A stretch of 49,155 nt of DNA from a bacterium (GTDB lineage: Bacteria > UBP6 > UBA1177): contig JAGCNV010000076.1 in assembly GCA_017645765.1 (NCBI GenBank), positions 1-49,155 on the forward strand, read 5' to 3'. Within the stretch, counting starts at the first letter, position 1; the number at the start of each line of letters is the position of its first letter. The notes beneath the pieces were generated by a model. That model ran no database searches and was not told the DNA's origin. It worked only from the letters and a program-made list of their open reading frames with translations. A program made the position numbers and the translations under genes. Shown one piece after another: positions 1 through 8,083 of this stretch.

Positions 1-10
1 GGCAAAAACA

Positions 11-298
11 GTGGCGAAATACCACATGATCGTCCGGGAAATCGACAAAATCACCCCCAAAAAAGCGATCACTATAATCCAGAATATCCTCAAATGCTCG
101 TGCGGACTCGACGGCTTCATGGACGCAGTCAAAGCCGACAATGCACGCCAGAACGACGAAGCACGCTCCTTCATCAGAAAAATGCTTCCCGTCCTTGACG
201 TAAAACTTCCCGAAAAATACTGGAACGCAGGGAAAAAGAGCTCGGAAATCCTTACTCAGCTAAGGGTTTTGAAATACAAAGAGCTGGCAGGGAAATAA
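11..298 (+). CDS. hypothetical protein, 5' end probably outside the window
   Basis: I do not recognise this protein. The reading frame is open to the left edge (codons before the GTG at 11 are Ala-Lys-Thr), so the true start may lie upstream and this may be only the C-terminal part. The visible 95 residues are basic and mostly helical-looking, with a single Cys-Ser-Cys near residue 29 and no membrane segment. No Shine-Dalgarno sequence can be judged because the upstream sequence is missing. It ends in TAA and is followed by a 210 bp non-coding gap with tandem repeats before the next gene. No function is assigned. Confidence 0.45.
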   Translation: MAKYHMIVREIDKITPKKAITIIQNILKCSCGLDGFMDAVKADNARQNDEARSFIRKMLPVLDVKLPEKYWNAGKKSSEILTQLRVLKYKELAGK

Positions 299-363
299 AA
301 AAATACAAAAATCCTGTAAAGATATCATCCTCTTGCACAATCAATCAAAAAATACGGTATCAA

Positions 364-429
364 CGAAAAAATGTATTACAATCGCACTTTTTCCGACGAA
401 AAAATGTGTTACGCTTACACTTTTTCCGA
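364..429. repeat. two adjacent 33-nt imperfect direct repeats
   Basis: Unit 1 is 364-396 and unit 2 is 397-429. Both begin CGAAAAAATGT, share TTAC in the middle and end CACTTTTTCCGA. Within unit 2, GAAAAA and GTG can pair with CAC and TTTTTC across a short loop with a two-base bulge, so each unit can form a weak hairpin. They sit between the first ORF and the ATPase gene. They may be a regulatory or transcription-stop structure or a remnant of a repeat element; the sequence does not decide. Confidence 0.6.
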
Positions 430-510
430 GATAACATTGATTTTCGATAAAAAAAATATAAAATTCATCCGCTTTCAGAATTGCATTTTGAAAATCCGGA
501 GGAAATGGTC

Positions 511-1800
511 ATGCAGAGGCTTTTGACAGAAAAATTGGTTGAGTGGAAAAACAACAGATACCGGAAACCCTTGATTTTATGGGGCGCAAGACAGGTGGGA
601 AAAACCTGGCTGATGAAAGATTTAGGTGAGAAATATTTTGAAAACTGTGTCTACATTTCCTTTTACAACAATAAAAGAATGGCTGAAATTTTCGAGGAGG
701 ACTACAATCCCGCCCGCATTCTGCAGAGGATTTCGATAGAACTTCACACAAAAATCGAGCCTGAAAAGACACTCATAATTTTTGATGAAGTACAGTCCGC
801 GATGAAAGTTGTGGAATCTCTGAAATACTTCTGCGAAGAGGCGCGCGAATACGCTGTCGTTGCGGCAGGATCGCTTCTCGGTGTGGCACGGCACGAAGGA
901 TTTTCGTTTCCGGTCGGAAAAGTTGACGAGTTGATGCTTCATCCGATGAATTTTAAAGAATTTCTACTTGCTATGGATGAACCTGAGCTTGCTGGATTTC
1001 TGGATAACTGGAAAAATCCCGAAGTTTCCTCTTTTAATGCCAAATATTCGGATTTATTGAAACTTTACTTTTATTTGGGTGGAATGCCTGAAGTTGTGAG
1101 CCGCTATGCGGAAAACCGAGACCTTGCCGAAGCGCGTGAGATCCAGCTTTCGATCATAAGCCAGTATGAAGGTGATTTCGGAAAGCACATCCAGTCGTCG
1201 CAGCTTCCGCGCATCAATATGACATGGAACGCTATTCCGTTGCAGCTTGCGAAAGAAAACCGTAAATTTTTCTTCGGGCAGGTGAAGGAAGGCGGCAGAA
1301 TGAAAGACTTTGAAATGGCAATTCAGTGGTTGCAGAACGCAGGGCTCATTCACAAAGTCCACAAAATCACAAAACCCGGAATACCGCTGAAATCCTACAT
1401 CGACTTTGCCGCCTTTAAGCTTTTTTTGATTGATATCGGTCTTTTGGGTGCGCTTAGCGAGCTTGACAACGCCAGCATTCTTACAGGAAATACCGTTTTT
1501 ACTGAATTTAAAGGAGCTCTTGCTGAACAGTACGTGCTTCAGGAACTTATTGCCGGTGAAAAATACACACCTTATTACTACTCCGGCGAAAAATCGACTT
1601 ACGAAACCGACTTCGTCATTCAGCGCGGCAGCGACATAATCCCGATCGAAGTCAAAGCCGAAGAAAATCTTAAATCAAAAAGCCTCAGATTTTACTGTGA
1701 CAAGTTCAATCCTGTATTCGCAGTACGGACATCAATGGCAAAAGCCGAAAATCAAGGTTGGATGGTAAATATTCCGCTTTGGGCAATCGGATCTTTATAA
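511..1800 (+). CDS. AAA_14/DUF4143-family ATPase
   Basis: This is a member of the large family of bacterial and archaeal ATPases with an N-terminal AAA_14 domain and a C-terminal DUF4143 domain. Cellular function is not established for the family. The P-loop GARQVGKT lies at residues 25-32 and the Walker B strand LIIFDE at about 88-93. The C-terminal third carries E-x-DF-x-I followed by PIEVKA, which resembles a PD-(D/E)xK nuclease-like core found in this family. A longer frame begins at TTG 481 and there is another ATG at 505, but GGAGG at 498-502 is spaced 8 nt from ATG 511, so that start is chosen (429 aa). It is a stand-alone gene, convergent with glnA 21 bp downstream. Such genes are often patchily distributed and present in several copies per genome. 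Confidence 0.85.
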   Translation: MQRLLTEKLVEWKNNRYRKPLILWGARQVGKTWLMKDLGEKYFENCVYISFYNNKRMAEIFEEDYNPARILQRISIELHTKIEPEKTLIIFDEVQSAMKVVESLKYFCEEAREYAVVAAGSLLGVARHEGFSFPVGKVDELMLHPMNFKEFLLAMDEPELAGFLDNWKNPEVSSFNAKYSDLLKLYFYLGGMPEVVSRYAENRDLAEAREIQLSIISQYEGDFGKHIQSSQLPRINMTWNAIPLQLAKENRKFFFGQVKEGGRMKDFEMAIQWLQNAGLIHKVHKITKPGIPLKSYIDFAAFKLFLIDIGLLGALSELDNASILTGNTVFTEFKGALAEQYVLQELIAGEKYTPYYYSGEKSTYETDFVIQRGSDIIPIEVKAEENLKSKSLRFYCDKFNPVFAVRTSMAKAENQGWMVNIPLWAIGSL

Positions 1801-1821
1801 TTGTTTCAACAACAAAAGATC

Positions 1822-3174
1822 TTAGATATTGAAATAAAGTTCGTATTCCTGAGGTGTCGGAGCGTTGTAGACATAGCGTGCTTCCGCCTTTTTCGCCTTG
1901 ATCCAGAGGTCGATCAAAGCCTTCGGGAATGCAGGCATCAAGTATTCGTTGTCGGCAGCGAGACCGTCAAGGACAGCGTTGAGGTTGAGCGGGAACATTT
2001 TGCCGTTTTCCTTGTCGTGATAATTCGTTTCAAGCGGATCGCGGCCTTTTTTGATGCCGTCAACACCTGCAAGGATCATTGCACTCAGGAAATAGTAAAT
2101 GTTCGCGGTAGCGTCACCGGTCCTGTATTCGATCCTCTCTTCGCCTTTTGCAAGATAGCCGGGGATCCTGATCGAAGCTTCTCTGGATCCTTTCGCGAAC
2201 GTTGCGCTGACAGGAGCTTCAAAGCCCGGAACAAGGCGTTTGTAGGAGTTCGTGCTCGGGTTCGAGAAAGCAAGGAGCGAGCCGGTAAGGCTGTGGTCAA
2301 GAACACCTGCGGTGTAGGCAAGAGCCTCTTTCGAAAGGCCGTGAAGACCGTCACCGACAAATATCGAAGCGTCTTTTTTGACAAGGAACTGGTGAACGTG
2401 CATTCCGTTTCCTGCGATGTTGTAAACAGGTTTCGGCATAAACGTTACGAAAATCCCGTGCTCTCTGGCAACACTTACGATTATCCATTTAGCGAGAGCA
2501 ACTTTGTCGCCTGCTTCTGCAAGGCTGATGAAGTTGAGCTCGATTTCAAGCTGGGAAGCGCTGACTTCGTGATGGTGGTATTTAACAGGGATTCCGACTT
2601 CGCCCATTGCAGCGACGATATCGTTTCTCATGTCGAAGTACTTGTCAGCCGGAGCAAGTCTGTGGTAGCCCTGCTGGATACCGAAACGCGGAGAATCGTC
2701 ATAGTCCGGGCCGATCCCTTCCTGGCTCTGGACTTCGTAGAAGCTGTGCGAGTATTCGCTTGAATAGCGGACGCTGTCGAAAGCGTGGAACTCAAGCTCG
2801 ATGAGGACTTTAGCGTCATCGGCGATCTTCTGTTCCTTGAGGTAAGCCGCGGTTTTCTTCGCGATGCTGCGCGGATACTGGTCGAACAGCTCGCCTGTCG
2901 TCAGATAAACGTCGCAGAAAACGTGGACTATCGTGTGTCCTTCCTTCTCTTCGACGAAAGCTGTCGTCATATCGGGTTTTGCGACCATGTCTGATTTGTC
3001 GACTTTTGCATACCCGAAGTTCGATGCATCAAAACCGATACCTTTTTCAAAAATTTTGTCTGAAATATAACCTTTCGGAAGCGTAACGTGTCTGATTGAG
3101 CCGTTTATGTCGATCATAAGCAGGCTCAGGAAATCAATGTTGTCAAAATTACCGTCAAATTTTCTGAAGTTCAT
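1822..3174 (-). CDS. glnA: type I glutamine synthetase
   Basis: Glutamine synthetase joins ammonia to glutamate using ATP, the main entry of ammonium into metabolism. The order of motifs is that of GSI: an N-terminal beta-grasp region with GFDASNFGYAKVDKSDM, the metal-binding ELEFHAFD, the NGMHVHQF loop with its two histidines, NPSTNSYKRLVPGFEAP, and RIEYRTGDATANIYYF near the C-terminus. At 450 aa it has the size of the GSI-alpha type; I see no clear adenylylation loop of the GSI-beta type. The frame could begin at TTG 3186, but GGAGGAG directly precedes ATG 3174, which is used. It is divergent from the Ycf46-like ATPase gene with 117 bp between the starts. No GlnR or NtrC site was recognised. 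Confidence 0.96.
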   Translation of the reverse strand: MNFRKFDGNFDNIDFLSLLMIDINGSIRHVTLPKGYISDKIFEKGIGFDASNFGYAKVDKSDMVAKPDMTTAFVEEKEGHTIVHVFCDVYLTTGELFDQYPRSIAKKTAAYLKEQKIADDAKVLIELEFHAFDSVRYSSEYSHSFYEVQSQEGIGPDYDDSPRFGIQQGYHRLAPADKYFDMRNDIVAAMGEVGIPVKYHHHEVSASQLEIELNFISLAEAGDKVALAKWIIVSVAREHGIFVTFMPKPVYNIAGNGMHVHQFLVKKDASIFVGDGLHGLSKEALAYTAGVLDHSLTGSLLAFSNPSTNSYKRLVPGFEAPVSATFAKGSREASIRIPGYLAKGEERIEYRTGDATANIYYFLSAMILAGVDGIKKGRDPLETNYHDKENGKMFPLNLNAVLDGLAADNEYLMPAFPKALIDLWIKAKKAEARYVYNAPTPQEYELYFNI

Positions 3175-3291
3175 TTTCTCCTCCAATTAAAGAATTAACA
3201 AAAGCATCGGAGCACGGTAGCAGATAAAAACTTTATTTCAAGAATAACCGGAATTAAAATACTGCGTTTTTCGGTTTTTTCGGAGGTTTCG

Positions 3292-4620
3292 ATGTTAAAA
3301 GTCATTATTTGCGACGATCCGCTTTTCTACATCAAGGAGAGAAAGGACAAAATTTCGTGGAATGCCGCTTCAAAAGAGGAGTTTTTCGCACAGATTCTCG
3401 GTTTCATAAGGCAGAATAAAAATTTCAGCATCGCTTACGGCGAATACCTTTTCGACAGCGATTCCCGTGCCGTCACTCTGCTTGAAACGCTTGAAGGAAG
3501 CACTTCCGAGATAACGCTTTTCTGCCGTGAAGCCGCGCTTTCCCCTGCGATCATGCGCTACGCCGCGATAGAGACATTAAAACCCGACCTTTCGATATTT
3601 TCTGAAAAAATCAGCAGACTTCCCTTTTCGGAAAGCACGAAAAACACGATCCGCGAAAATCTGAAAGGCTTTCCTTTCTCAAGGATCGACGAACTTCTGA
3701 AAAACGCTTCGGAACTTGATGAAACCAAGGCTGTCGAATATGTTCTTGAATCGAAACGCAGTCTCCTCATGCAGAACGAAATTCTTGAAGTCATCAATGT
3801 AGATGACGGAATTTCAGGCATCGGCGGCTACGAAGAGCTGAAGCAGTGGATAATCGAAAGACGCGGCAACTTTTCCGACGAAGCCCGCAAATTCGGGATC
3901 CCGCTCCCGAAAGGAATGCTCATGCTCGGTGTTCAGGGCTGCGGAAAATCGCTCACAAGCAAAGTCATTTCAAACATCTGGAACTTCCCGCTCGTCAGGC
4001 TCGACTTCATCAACCTTTTCAGAAAAGGCCAGAGCGTTGAAGAACTTCTGAAATCGGCGATCGCAACGATCGAAGGTTTCGCCCCTGTCGTTCTCTGGAT
4101 AGACGAAATCGAAAAAGCTCTTTCACAGGAAGGCGAAGGGGCCGAAATACGCAGAGTTTTAGGCTGGCTTATGACCTGGATGCAGGAGAAAAAGGAACCC
4201 GTTTTCCTTGTCGCTACGGCAAACAGAGTCTCGCTTCTCCCTCCCGAACTTCTGAGAAAAGGGCGTTTCGACGAGATATTCTTCGTTGACCTTCCATCAA
4301 AACCTGAGCGCGAAGAAATCTACAAGATCCACCTCAAAAAAAGAGGCCGCAATCCCGAAGATTTCGACACAGACAAATTGGCTTACAACTCCGAAGGCTT
4401 CAGCGGAGCCGAGATCGAGCAGGTCGTAATCGACTCTCTCATCACGGCATATTCAAGAAACTGCGAACTGACGCAGAAAATCCTCGAAGAAATCCTGCGC
4501 AGAACAGTTCCCCTTTCAAAAACCTACGAAGAGAACATCAAAGAACTCAGGATCTGGTCGAGAAACCGCGCAAGAAACGCTTCCGGCAACAGAAAAATCG
4601 AATCATTTTTCGGGAATTAG
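3292..4620 (+). CDS. Ycf46-like AAA+ ATPase
   Basis: This AAA+ ATPase resembles Ycf46 of cyanobacteria and red-algal plastids. Residues 1-190 form the poorly characterised N-terminal region, and the AAA+ core follows: Walker A GVQGCGKS at 213-220, Walker B VVLWIDEIEKA at about 266-276, sensor-1 Asn 311 in VATAN, and the arginine-finger segment LLRKGRFDEIF around 320-330. The C-terminal lid contains GFSGAEIEQVV. SD GGAGG lies just before ATG 3292. The protein is likely soluble and its substrate is unknown. The last 135 bp (4486-4620) occur again at 8126-8260 with only synonymous changes, flanking a restriction-modification island, so the 3' end of this gene appears to be an insertion target and the present C-terminus may be donor-supplied. 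Confidence 0.88.
   Translation: MLKVIICDDPLFYIKERKDKISWNAASKEEFFAQILGFIRQNKNFSIAYGEYLFDSDSRAVTLLETLEGSTSEITLFCREAALSPAIMRYAAIETLKPDLSIFSEKISRLPFSESTKNTIRENLKGFPFSRIDELLKNASELDETKAVEYVLESKRSLLMQNEILEVINVDDGISGIGGYEELKQWIIERRGNFSDEARKFGIPLPKGMLMLGVQGCGKSLTSKVISNIWNFPLVRLDFINLFRKGQSVEELLKSAIATIEGFAPVVLWIDEIEKALSQEGEGAEIRRVLGWLMTWMQEKKEPVFLVATANRVSLLPPELLRKGRFDEIFFVDLPSKPEREEIYKIHLKKRGRNPEDFDTDKLAYNSEGFSGAEIEQVVIDSLITAYSRNCELTQKILEEILRRTVPLSKTYEENIKELRIWSRNRARNASGNRKIESFFGN
4486..4620 (+). repeat. left copy of 135-bp direct repeat (attL-like), 3' end of the Ycf46-like gene
   Basis: This stretch codes the last 44 residues plus stop of the Ycf46-like ATPase. It aligns without gaps to 8126-8260 (offset 3640 bp) with 7 mismatches. 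All seven fall on third codon positions and are silent: ACC/ACT, GAG/GAA, AGG/AGA, GCA/GCG, GGC/GGT, GGG/GGA and TAG/TAA. Similarity stops abruptly to the left of 8126, so the right copy is only the gene tail. The two copies bracket the restriction-modification island. Confidence 0.92.
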
Positions 4621-4742
4621 CAGAACAGATCAACTTGCAGTAAAACGCGGCAGCAATTCAAAGAATTCATTAAGTTGACATTCTCAGCATTAAACAAGGG
4701 TAAATGTACGATATAATGCGGATTGATGCCCTTGACACAAAA

Positions 4743-5348
4743 TCAATACTTTGAATCGTGCGAAATGTTATATTTACCTTCCTTTTCAAGCCATTTAGCC
4801 ATAGCCCACGCTTCTTCAAAACGAACTGACGCCATGGTTAAACCATATTTACGACAAAGCAAAGCGAATTCTTCATAGGTTGGCGGTTGCTTTGTAAACA
4901 AAATCCACATAAGCGCTGCTTCAGCAGTTAAGAAGGTTTTGCCCCCTTTTTTGTGTGAAGGGCGTTTAATTACATTACACCTTCTGCAACGCAACGTTAA
5001 ATTTTCAAGCGTGTTTGCCGCATCGCCTAATTCCTCTTTTGGTATGACATGATCTGCTTGAAGTTCAAGCCGTGTGCCACAGTCAGCGCATTTGCCGCTT
5101 TGCTCAAAATGCCATTGTCGAACGGCCGCCCAACATTTACCCTTTGGGTAGTGGGATTGAAAAGACTTTTTGCTTGCAACAGACGTTCCGACCTGTGACG
5201 GGTTTAAATGACCTAAAAGCAAAGAAGCAATTTCACGGTATTTAACAAGCCCGTTTGCTATAAGGTAATCAATCATTGTTTTCCAATCTTCTTCCGTATA
5301 ATCTCTGTCTGATTCAGGAAGATTTTCAAGCATTTCGTTATATTCCAT
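4743..5348 (-). CDS. HNH endonuclease, probable type II restriction enzyme
   Basis: This 201-aa protein carries a zinc-supported HNH (beta-beta-alpha metal) nuclease core: CADC at 87-90, LQADHVIP with the catalytic Asp99-His100, a central Asn in NTLENL around 112-116, and CRRC followed by Asn125 at 121-125. The N-terminal 80 residues are helical and could contact DNA or mediate dimers. The gene starts 1 bp after the stop of the XRE controller gene, with GGAGGG in the end of that gene as ribosome-binding site, so the two are translated as a pair. The divergent methyltransferase next door makes restriction endonuclease the most probable role. A homing or phage-type HNH protein is the alternative. 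The recognition sequence cannot be predicted. Confidence 0.82.
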   Translation of the reverse strand: MEYNEMLENLPESDRDYTEEDWKTMIDYLIANGLVKYREIASLLLGHLNPSQVGTSVASKKSFQSHYPKGKCWAAVRQWHFEQSGKCADCGTRLELQADHVIPKEELGDAANTLENLTLRCRRCNVIKRPSHKKGGKTFLTAEAALMWILFTKQPPTYEEFALLCRKYGLTMASVRFEEAWAMAKWLEKEGKYNISHDSKY

Positions 5349-5349
5349 T

Positions 5350-5601
5350 TTATAACCCTCCTTCCTTTAATCTTGTTTCATATTCACTTGCAAACTCAGT
5401 CAGGGAAACGCCTAAGACGGTACAAATTCGCCTAATTTCTACAATGTCAAGGCGTTTTTGTCCTTGCTCATACTTGCTTATGTACGATTGAGGACAGTTA
5501 AGAGACGCAGCAAGTTCTTGTTGCGTCATGCGGGATTGCGCCCGCAAATCTCGTAAACATTCGACAAAAATTTTGTAGCCTGGTTCATATATGTTGCTCA
5601 T
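5350..5601 (-). CDS. XRE-family controller (C) protein of the restriction-modification system
   Basis: This 83-aa protein is almost entirely one Cro/C1-type helix-turn-helix domain: RMTQQELAASLNCPQSYISK holds the helix pair at about residues 24-43, followed by YEQGQKRLDIVEIRRI. Size and position match C proteins of type II systems such as PvuII, which sit just upstream of the nuclease gene, activate their own C-R promoter and later repress it. It has a strong ribosome-binding site (GGAGGTGAT) before ATG 5601. A promoter lies at 5621-5649. Autoregulation is inferred from the family arrangement, not shown here. Confidence 0.85.
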   Translation of the reverse strand: MSNIYEPGYKIFVECLRDLRAQSRMTQQELAASLNCPQSYISKYEQGQKRLDIVEIRRICTVLGVSLTEFASEYETRLKEGGL

Positions 5602-5620
5602 AGCATCACCTCCTATTTTA

Positions 5621-5649
5621 ATTTTATTCCACCCTTAAGATTATCCCAA
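5621..5649 (-). promoter_or_regulatory. probable C-R promoter with overlapping inverted repeat
   Basis: Read on the minus strand, TTGGGA (5644-5649) and TAAAAT (5621-5626) are spaced 17 bp, a reasonable sigma-70 match ending about 20 bp before the controller ATG. An inverted repeat TATCC-N7-GGATA (5642-5658) overlaps the -35 box, a plausible operator for the controller protein. Operator identity is inference. Confidence 0.5.
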
Positions 5650-5658
5650 ATCAGGATA

Positions 5659-5687
5659 TTGACTTGATAGCTGTTCCGAACTATAAT
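5659..5687 (+). promoter_or_regulatory. methyltransferase promoter
   Basis: TTGACT (5659-5664) and a perfect TATAAT (5682-5687) are separated by 17 bp, one of the best sigma-70 promoters in the window. It would start transcription near 5694, shortly before the GTG start of the methyltransferase at 5722. Confidence 0.7.
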
Positions 5688-5696
5688 ATCATAGTT
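5679..5696. promoter_or_regulatory. inverted repeat over the methyltransferase -10 box (candidate operator)
   Basis: AACTAT-AATATC-ATAGTT has perfect 6-bp arms around a 6-bp spacer and covers the TATAAT box. A protein bound here would block the methyltransferase promoter. The controller protein encoded next door is the obvious candidate, but the repeat differs in sequence from the one at the C-R promoter. Confidence 0.5.
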
Positions 5697-5721
5697 TATT
5701 TTGCAGAAATGGAGGGGGCGG

Positions 5722-7944
5722 GTGCTTGAATCAATCATAACTAGTTTTTGTGATTTGATTTCGCAAGAATGGAAACCCACGTATTCACAAGTAGAAACCT
5801 TAAAGGCATTATATGAATTTTCTGAACAAAACGGATATTCCTGTTCAAACGCATATGAAGAATCGTTTTATGAAGCTGTAAACAATAAATTAACAACGAA
5901 TCTTTCAGCGTATCAGCATATCTTAGATGTGGCTTTTTTTCATGGCATAAAATTAAATTATCTTCATAAAACGGAAATCAGAGCACTACTTGATAGTGGT
6001 AATAGCACAAAATATAGAACTTATTTAATTGAAAACGGTATTTCGTCAACAGAAATGCTTGAAGCCTTTACCCCAGTTGAAAGATTTGTTACTATGCAGC
6101 AGTTCAATAAAGCAAAAGAGAACGATAAACAATTTGATGAAATGCTAAATGCTATTTTTTCACGATACTGCTATAACTTGTTTGACAAGAAATGTACCTC
6201 ATTATTCTTTTCAAAAAGCAATAAATACGCCCACGATTATTTTGATTTCATATCGGCAATATATCCGGATATGTGCCAAAGAAACAAGGCTCTGTCATTC
6301 GTTGATATAACCGCCGACCTGTTTGAAGGTGGATATTCAAACGGGTGTGACTGTGCTTTGAAAGCAATAAAACAATCTTTTGATTTATTGAATAACCATT
6401 GCGACATGGCAATCTATGTGCCCGATCTTGAAATAGAAGGACATAGTATTCAATGGAAATTATTTGCAGATTTGGTTTTGTATGCCGAAAAGATGAACCC
6501 AGAAAAAATAGACAGAATGTATTTTCACTGGAAGAAAATAAAAAGCGCCAGCGAAAAATATATAAATGGGTTAGATAGTGTTGATACAGATTTTAGTATT
6601 GCATTCCAAGGCTTTGTTTTTAAGGACTGCTTTGTTTTACAGCAGGATAAAAGCTATTCATTGTTGCTAATATTTGAAAAAAATATGCGCGATGAAAGAC
6701 CTCTATATTGCCCCGCTTGCCGCAGTCTTAATATTGAAGGCAACTCCTATCCAATATTAAATGTTCGCAGTTGGGAATGTCAAAACCCGCTTTGCCCTGA
6801 TAGAAGCAAGTATAACCGAGGGAAAAGATATGCTTTTTCTTCTATAATGCGGCAAAAGCTAATGTCAGATGAAGCAAATAGAATACCTGAAAAATCTATT
6901 GCAGCATGGCGCCTTGATTACGTTAAAGGCTTCGACAAGCACAACGCATTTGAAATGGTATTACGTCATTATAGCTGCGTAGGTGATGGAATTATGATTT
7001 TTACTTCTGATCCTGCTTTTTATTCATCGGTTAAAACATTCGGACGTGATCCACATTTTATGCAGTATGTAAATAGTGAGCACGGTACATTAGAAGCATT
7101 TAAGCAAAGTTCATATTTCAAACGCTATATTCAGAATGACAAGCGACCATATATAATCGCTGATTCATGGAAATATAACAATGCTGTTGTTTATAACGGA
7201 GATTCATTTGAAATCTTAAAAGGGTTTGAGAATAATAGTATAGACGGAGCTGTAACATCGCCACCATATTACAACGCAAAATCATATTCACAATGGGAAA
7301 ACATCTATTGTTATCTATATGATATGTATAACATATCAACCGAAATATTTCGTGTGTTGAAGCCAGGCGCAGTATATCTTTTTAATATATTCGACTATTT
7401 CGATAATGAAAAAAATATTGTCTTTTCCGCGATGGGAAACAAGCGAATGATATTAGGCGCGTATATGCTTGACATCTTTACAAGAATCGGCTTTTTCGTT
7501 CAGGGAAATATAATTTGGTATAAGGGCGAAATTCAAGGAAATAGGAGTTTTAACCAAGGCAATTTAACTCCATATTATCAAGCCCCATTGAATTGTTGGG
7601 AACATATTTTCATACTGTCAAAGGGAAAACCAGATAAAAAGTACAAAGATTTAAAATCTTGCATTGCGGCTATCCGCCCGGTTGTTAAAATAGTTAAAGG
7701 CAAAAATATATTAGGTCATACGGCTCCCTACCCAACAGAAATTCCCGACTTGCTGTTAAAATACATGAAACCAGGCGATTCTATACTTGATCCGTTTTTA
7801 GGCAGCGGAACAACATGTATAGCAGCAGAAAAAAAAGGAATAAAATCAATAGGCATTGAAAAAAACCCAGAATATTTCAAACTTTGCCAAAGTCTAATCC
7901 AGAAACGATCCTGTTTTCAGTTGTCATTTGATTTGCTACAGTGA
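5722..7944 (+). CDS. DNA amino-methyltransferase (N4-cytosine or N6-adenine, beta class) with long N-terminal region
   Basis: The C-terminal third is a DNA methyltransferase with motif IV TSPPYYN at residues 512-518 and the AdoMet-binding motif I LDPFLGSGTT at 689-698. The order IV before I marks the beta class, and SPPY is the form common in N4-cytosine enzymes, though N6-adenine activity is not excluded. The first 510 residues are unusual for a type II methyltransferase. They contain a four-cysteine zinc-ribbon-like element (C330, C333, C353, C358) and otherwise unrecognised helical sequence. The frame is open from TTG 5701, but that would lie nearly at the predicted transcription start. 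GGAGG at 5711-5715 is 6 nt from GTG 5722, which is chosen (740 aa). It should protect host DNA from the neighbouring HNH enzyme. The gene is A+T-rich compared with the flanking chromosome. Confidence 0.88.
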   Translation: MLESIITSFCDLISQEWKPTYSQVETLKALYEFSEQNGYSCSNAYEESFYEAVNNKLTTNLSAYQHILDVAFFHGIKLNYLHKTEIRALLDSGNSTKYRTYLIENGISSTEMLEAFTPVERFVTMQQFNKAKENDKQFDEMLNAIFSRYCYNLFDKKCTSLFFSKSNKYAHDYFDFISAIYPDMCQRNKALSFVDITADLFEGGYSNGCDCALKAIKQSFDLLNNHCDMAIYVPDLEIEGHSIQWKLFADLVLYAEKMNPEKIDRMYFHWKKIKSASEKYINGLDSVDTDFSIAFQGFVFKDCFVLQQDKSYSLLLIFEKNMRDERPLYCPACRSLNIEGNSYPILNVRSWECQNPLCPDRSKYNRGKRYAFSSIMRQKLMSDEANRIPEKSIAAWRLDYVKGFDKHNAFEMVLRHYSCVGDGIMIFTSDPAFYSSVKTFGRDPHFMQYVNSEHGTLEAFKQSSYFKRYIQNDKRPYIIADSWKYNNAVVYNGDSFEILKGFENNSIDGAVTSPPYYNAKSYSQWENIYCYLYDMYNISTEIFRVLKPGAVYLFNIFDYFDNEKNIVFSAMGNKRMILGAYMLDIFTRIGFFVQGNIIWYKGEIQGNRSFNQGNLTPYYQAPLNCWEHIFILSKGKPDKKYKDLKSCIAAIRPVVKIVKGKNILGHTAPYPTEIPDLLLKYMKPGDSILDPFLGSGTTCIAAEKKGIKSIGIEKNPEYFKLCQSLIQKRSCFQLSFDLLQ

Positions 7945-8003
7945 AATATAATTTTGTAACTTTAAGCGACAAATTGATATAGAGAAACATCGAAAACCCT
8001 TAT

Positions 8004-8083
8004 AAATCACCAGAAAAGTGTTATTCTTTTAAATCGCTCCAGCCATATTTCGACTTTATATTTCGACTGTTTTCAGGTGATTT
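8004..8083. repeat. spaced inverted repeat enclosing a short direct repeat at the island's right end
   Basis: AAATCACCAGAAAA (8004-8017) is complementary to TTTTCAGGTGATTT (8070-8083) with one mismatch in 14. Between the arms ATATTTCGACT occurs twice, at 8045-8055 and 8058-8068. The block lies between the methyltransferase stop and the duplicated gene tail. It may be a recombination or binding site, or a large stem-loop after the methyltransferase gene. Confidence 0.6.

Noticed and set aside
1801-2763. 320-aa plus-strand reading frame
   Set aside because: It lies wholly antisense to glutamine synthetase, whose conserved motifs are intact; no ribosome-binding site, and cysteine/arginine-rich shadow composition.
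4675-4717. TTGACA and TATAAT boxes downstream of the left repeat
   Set aside because: The two hexamers are 31 bp apart, far outside the 15-19 bp range, so they do not form one promoter.
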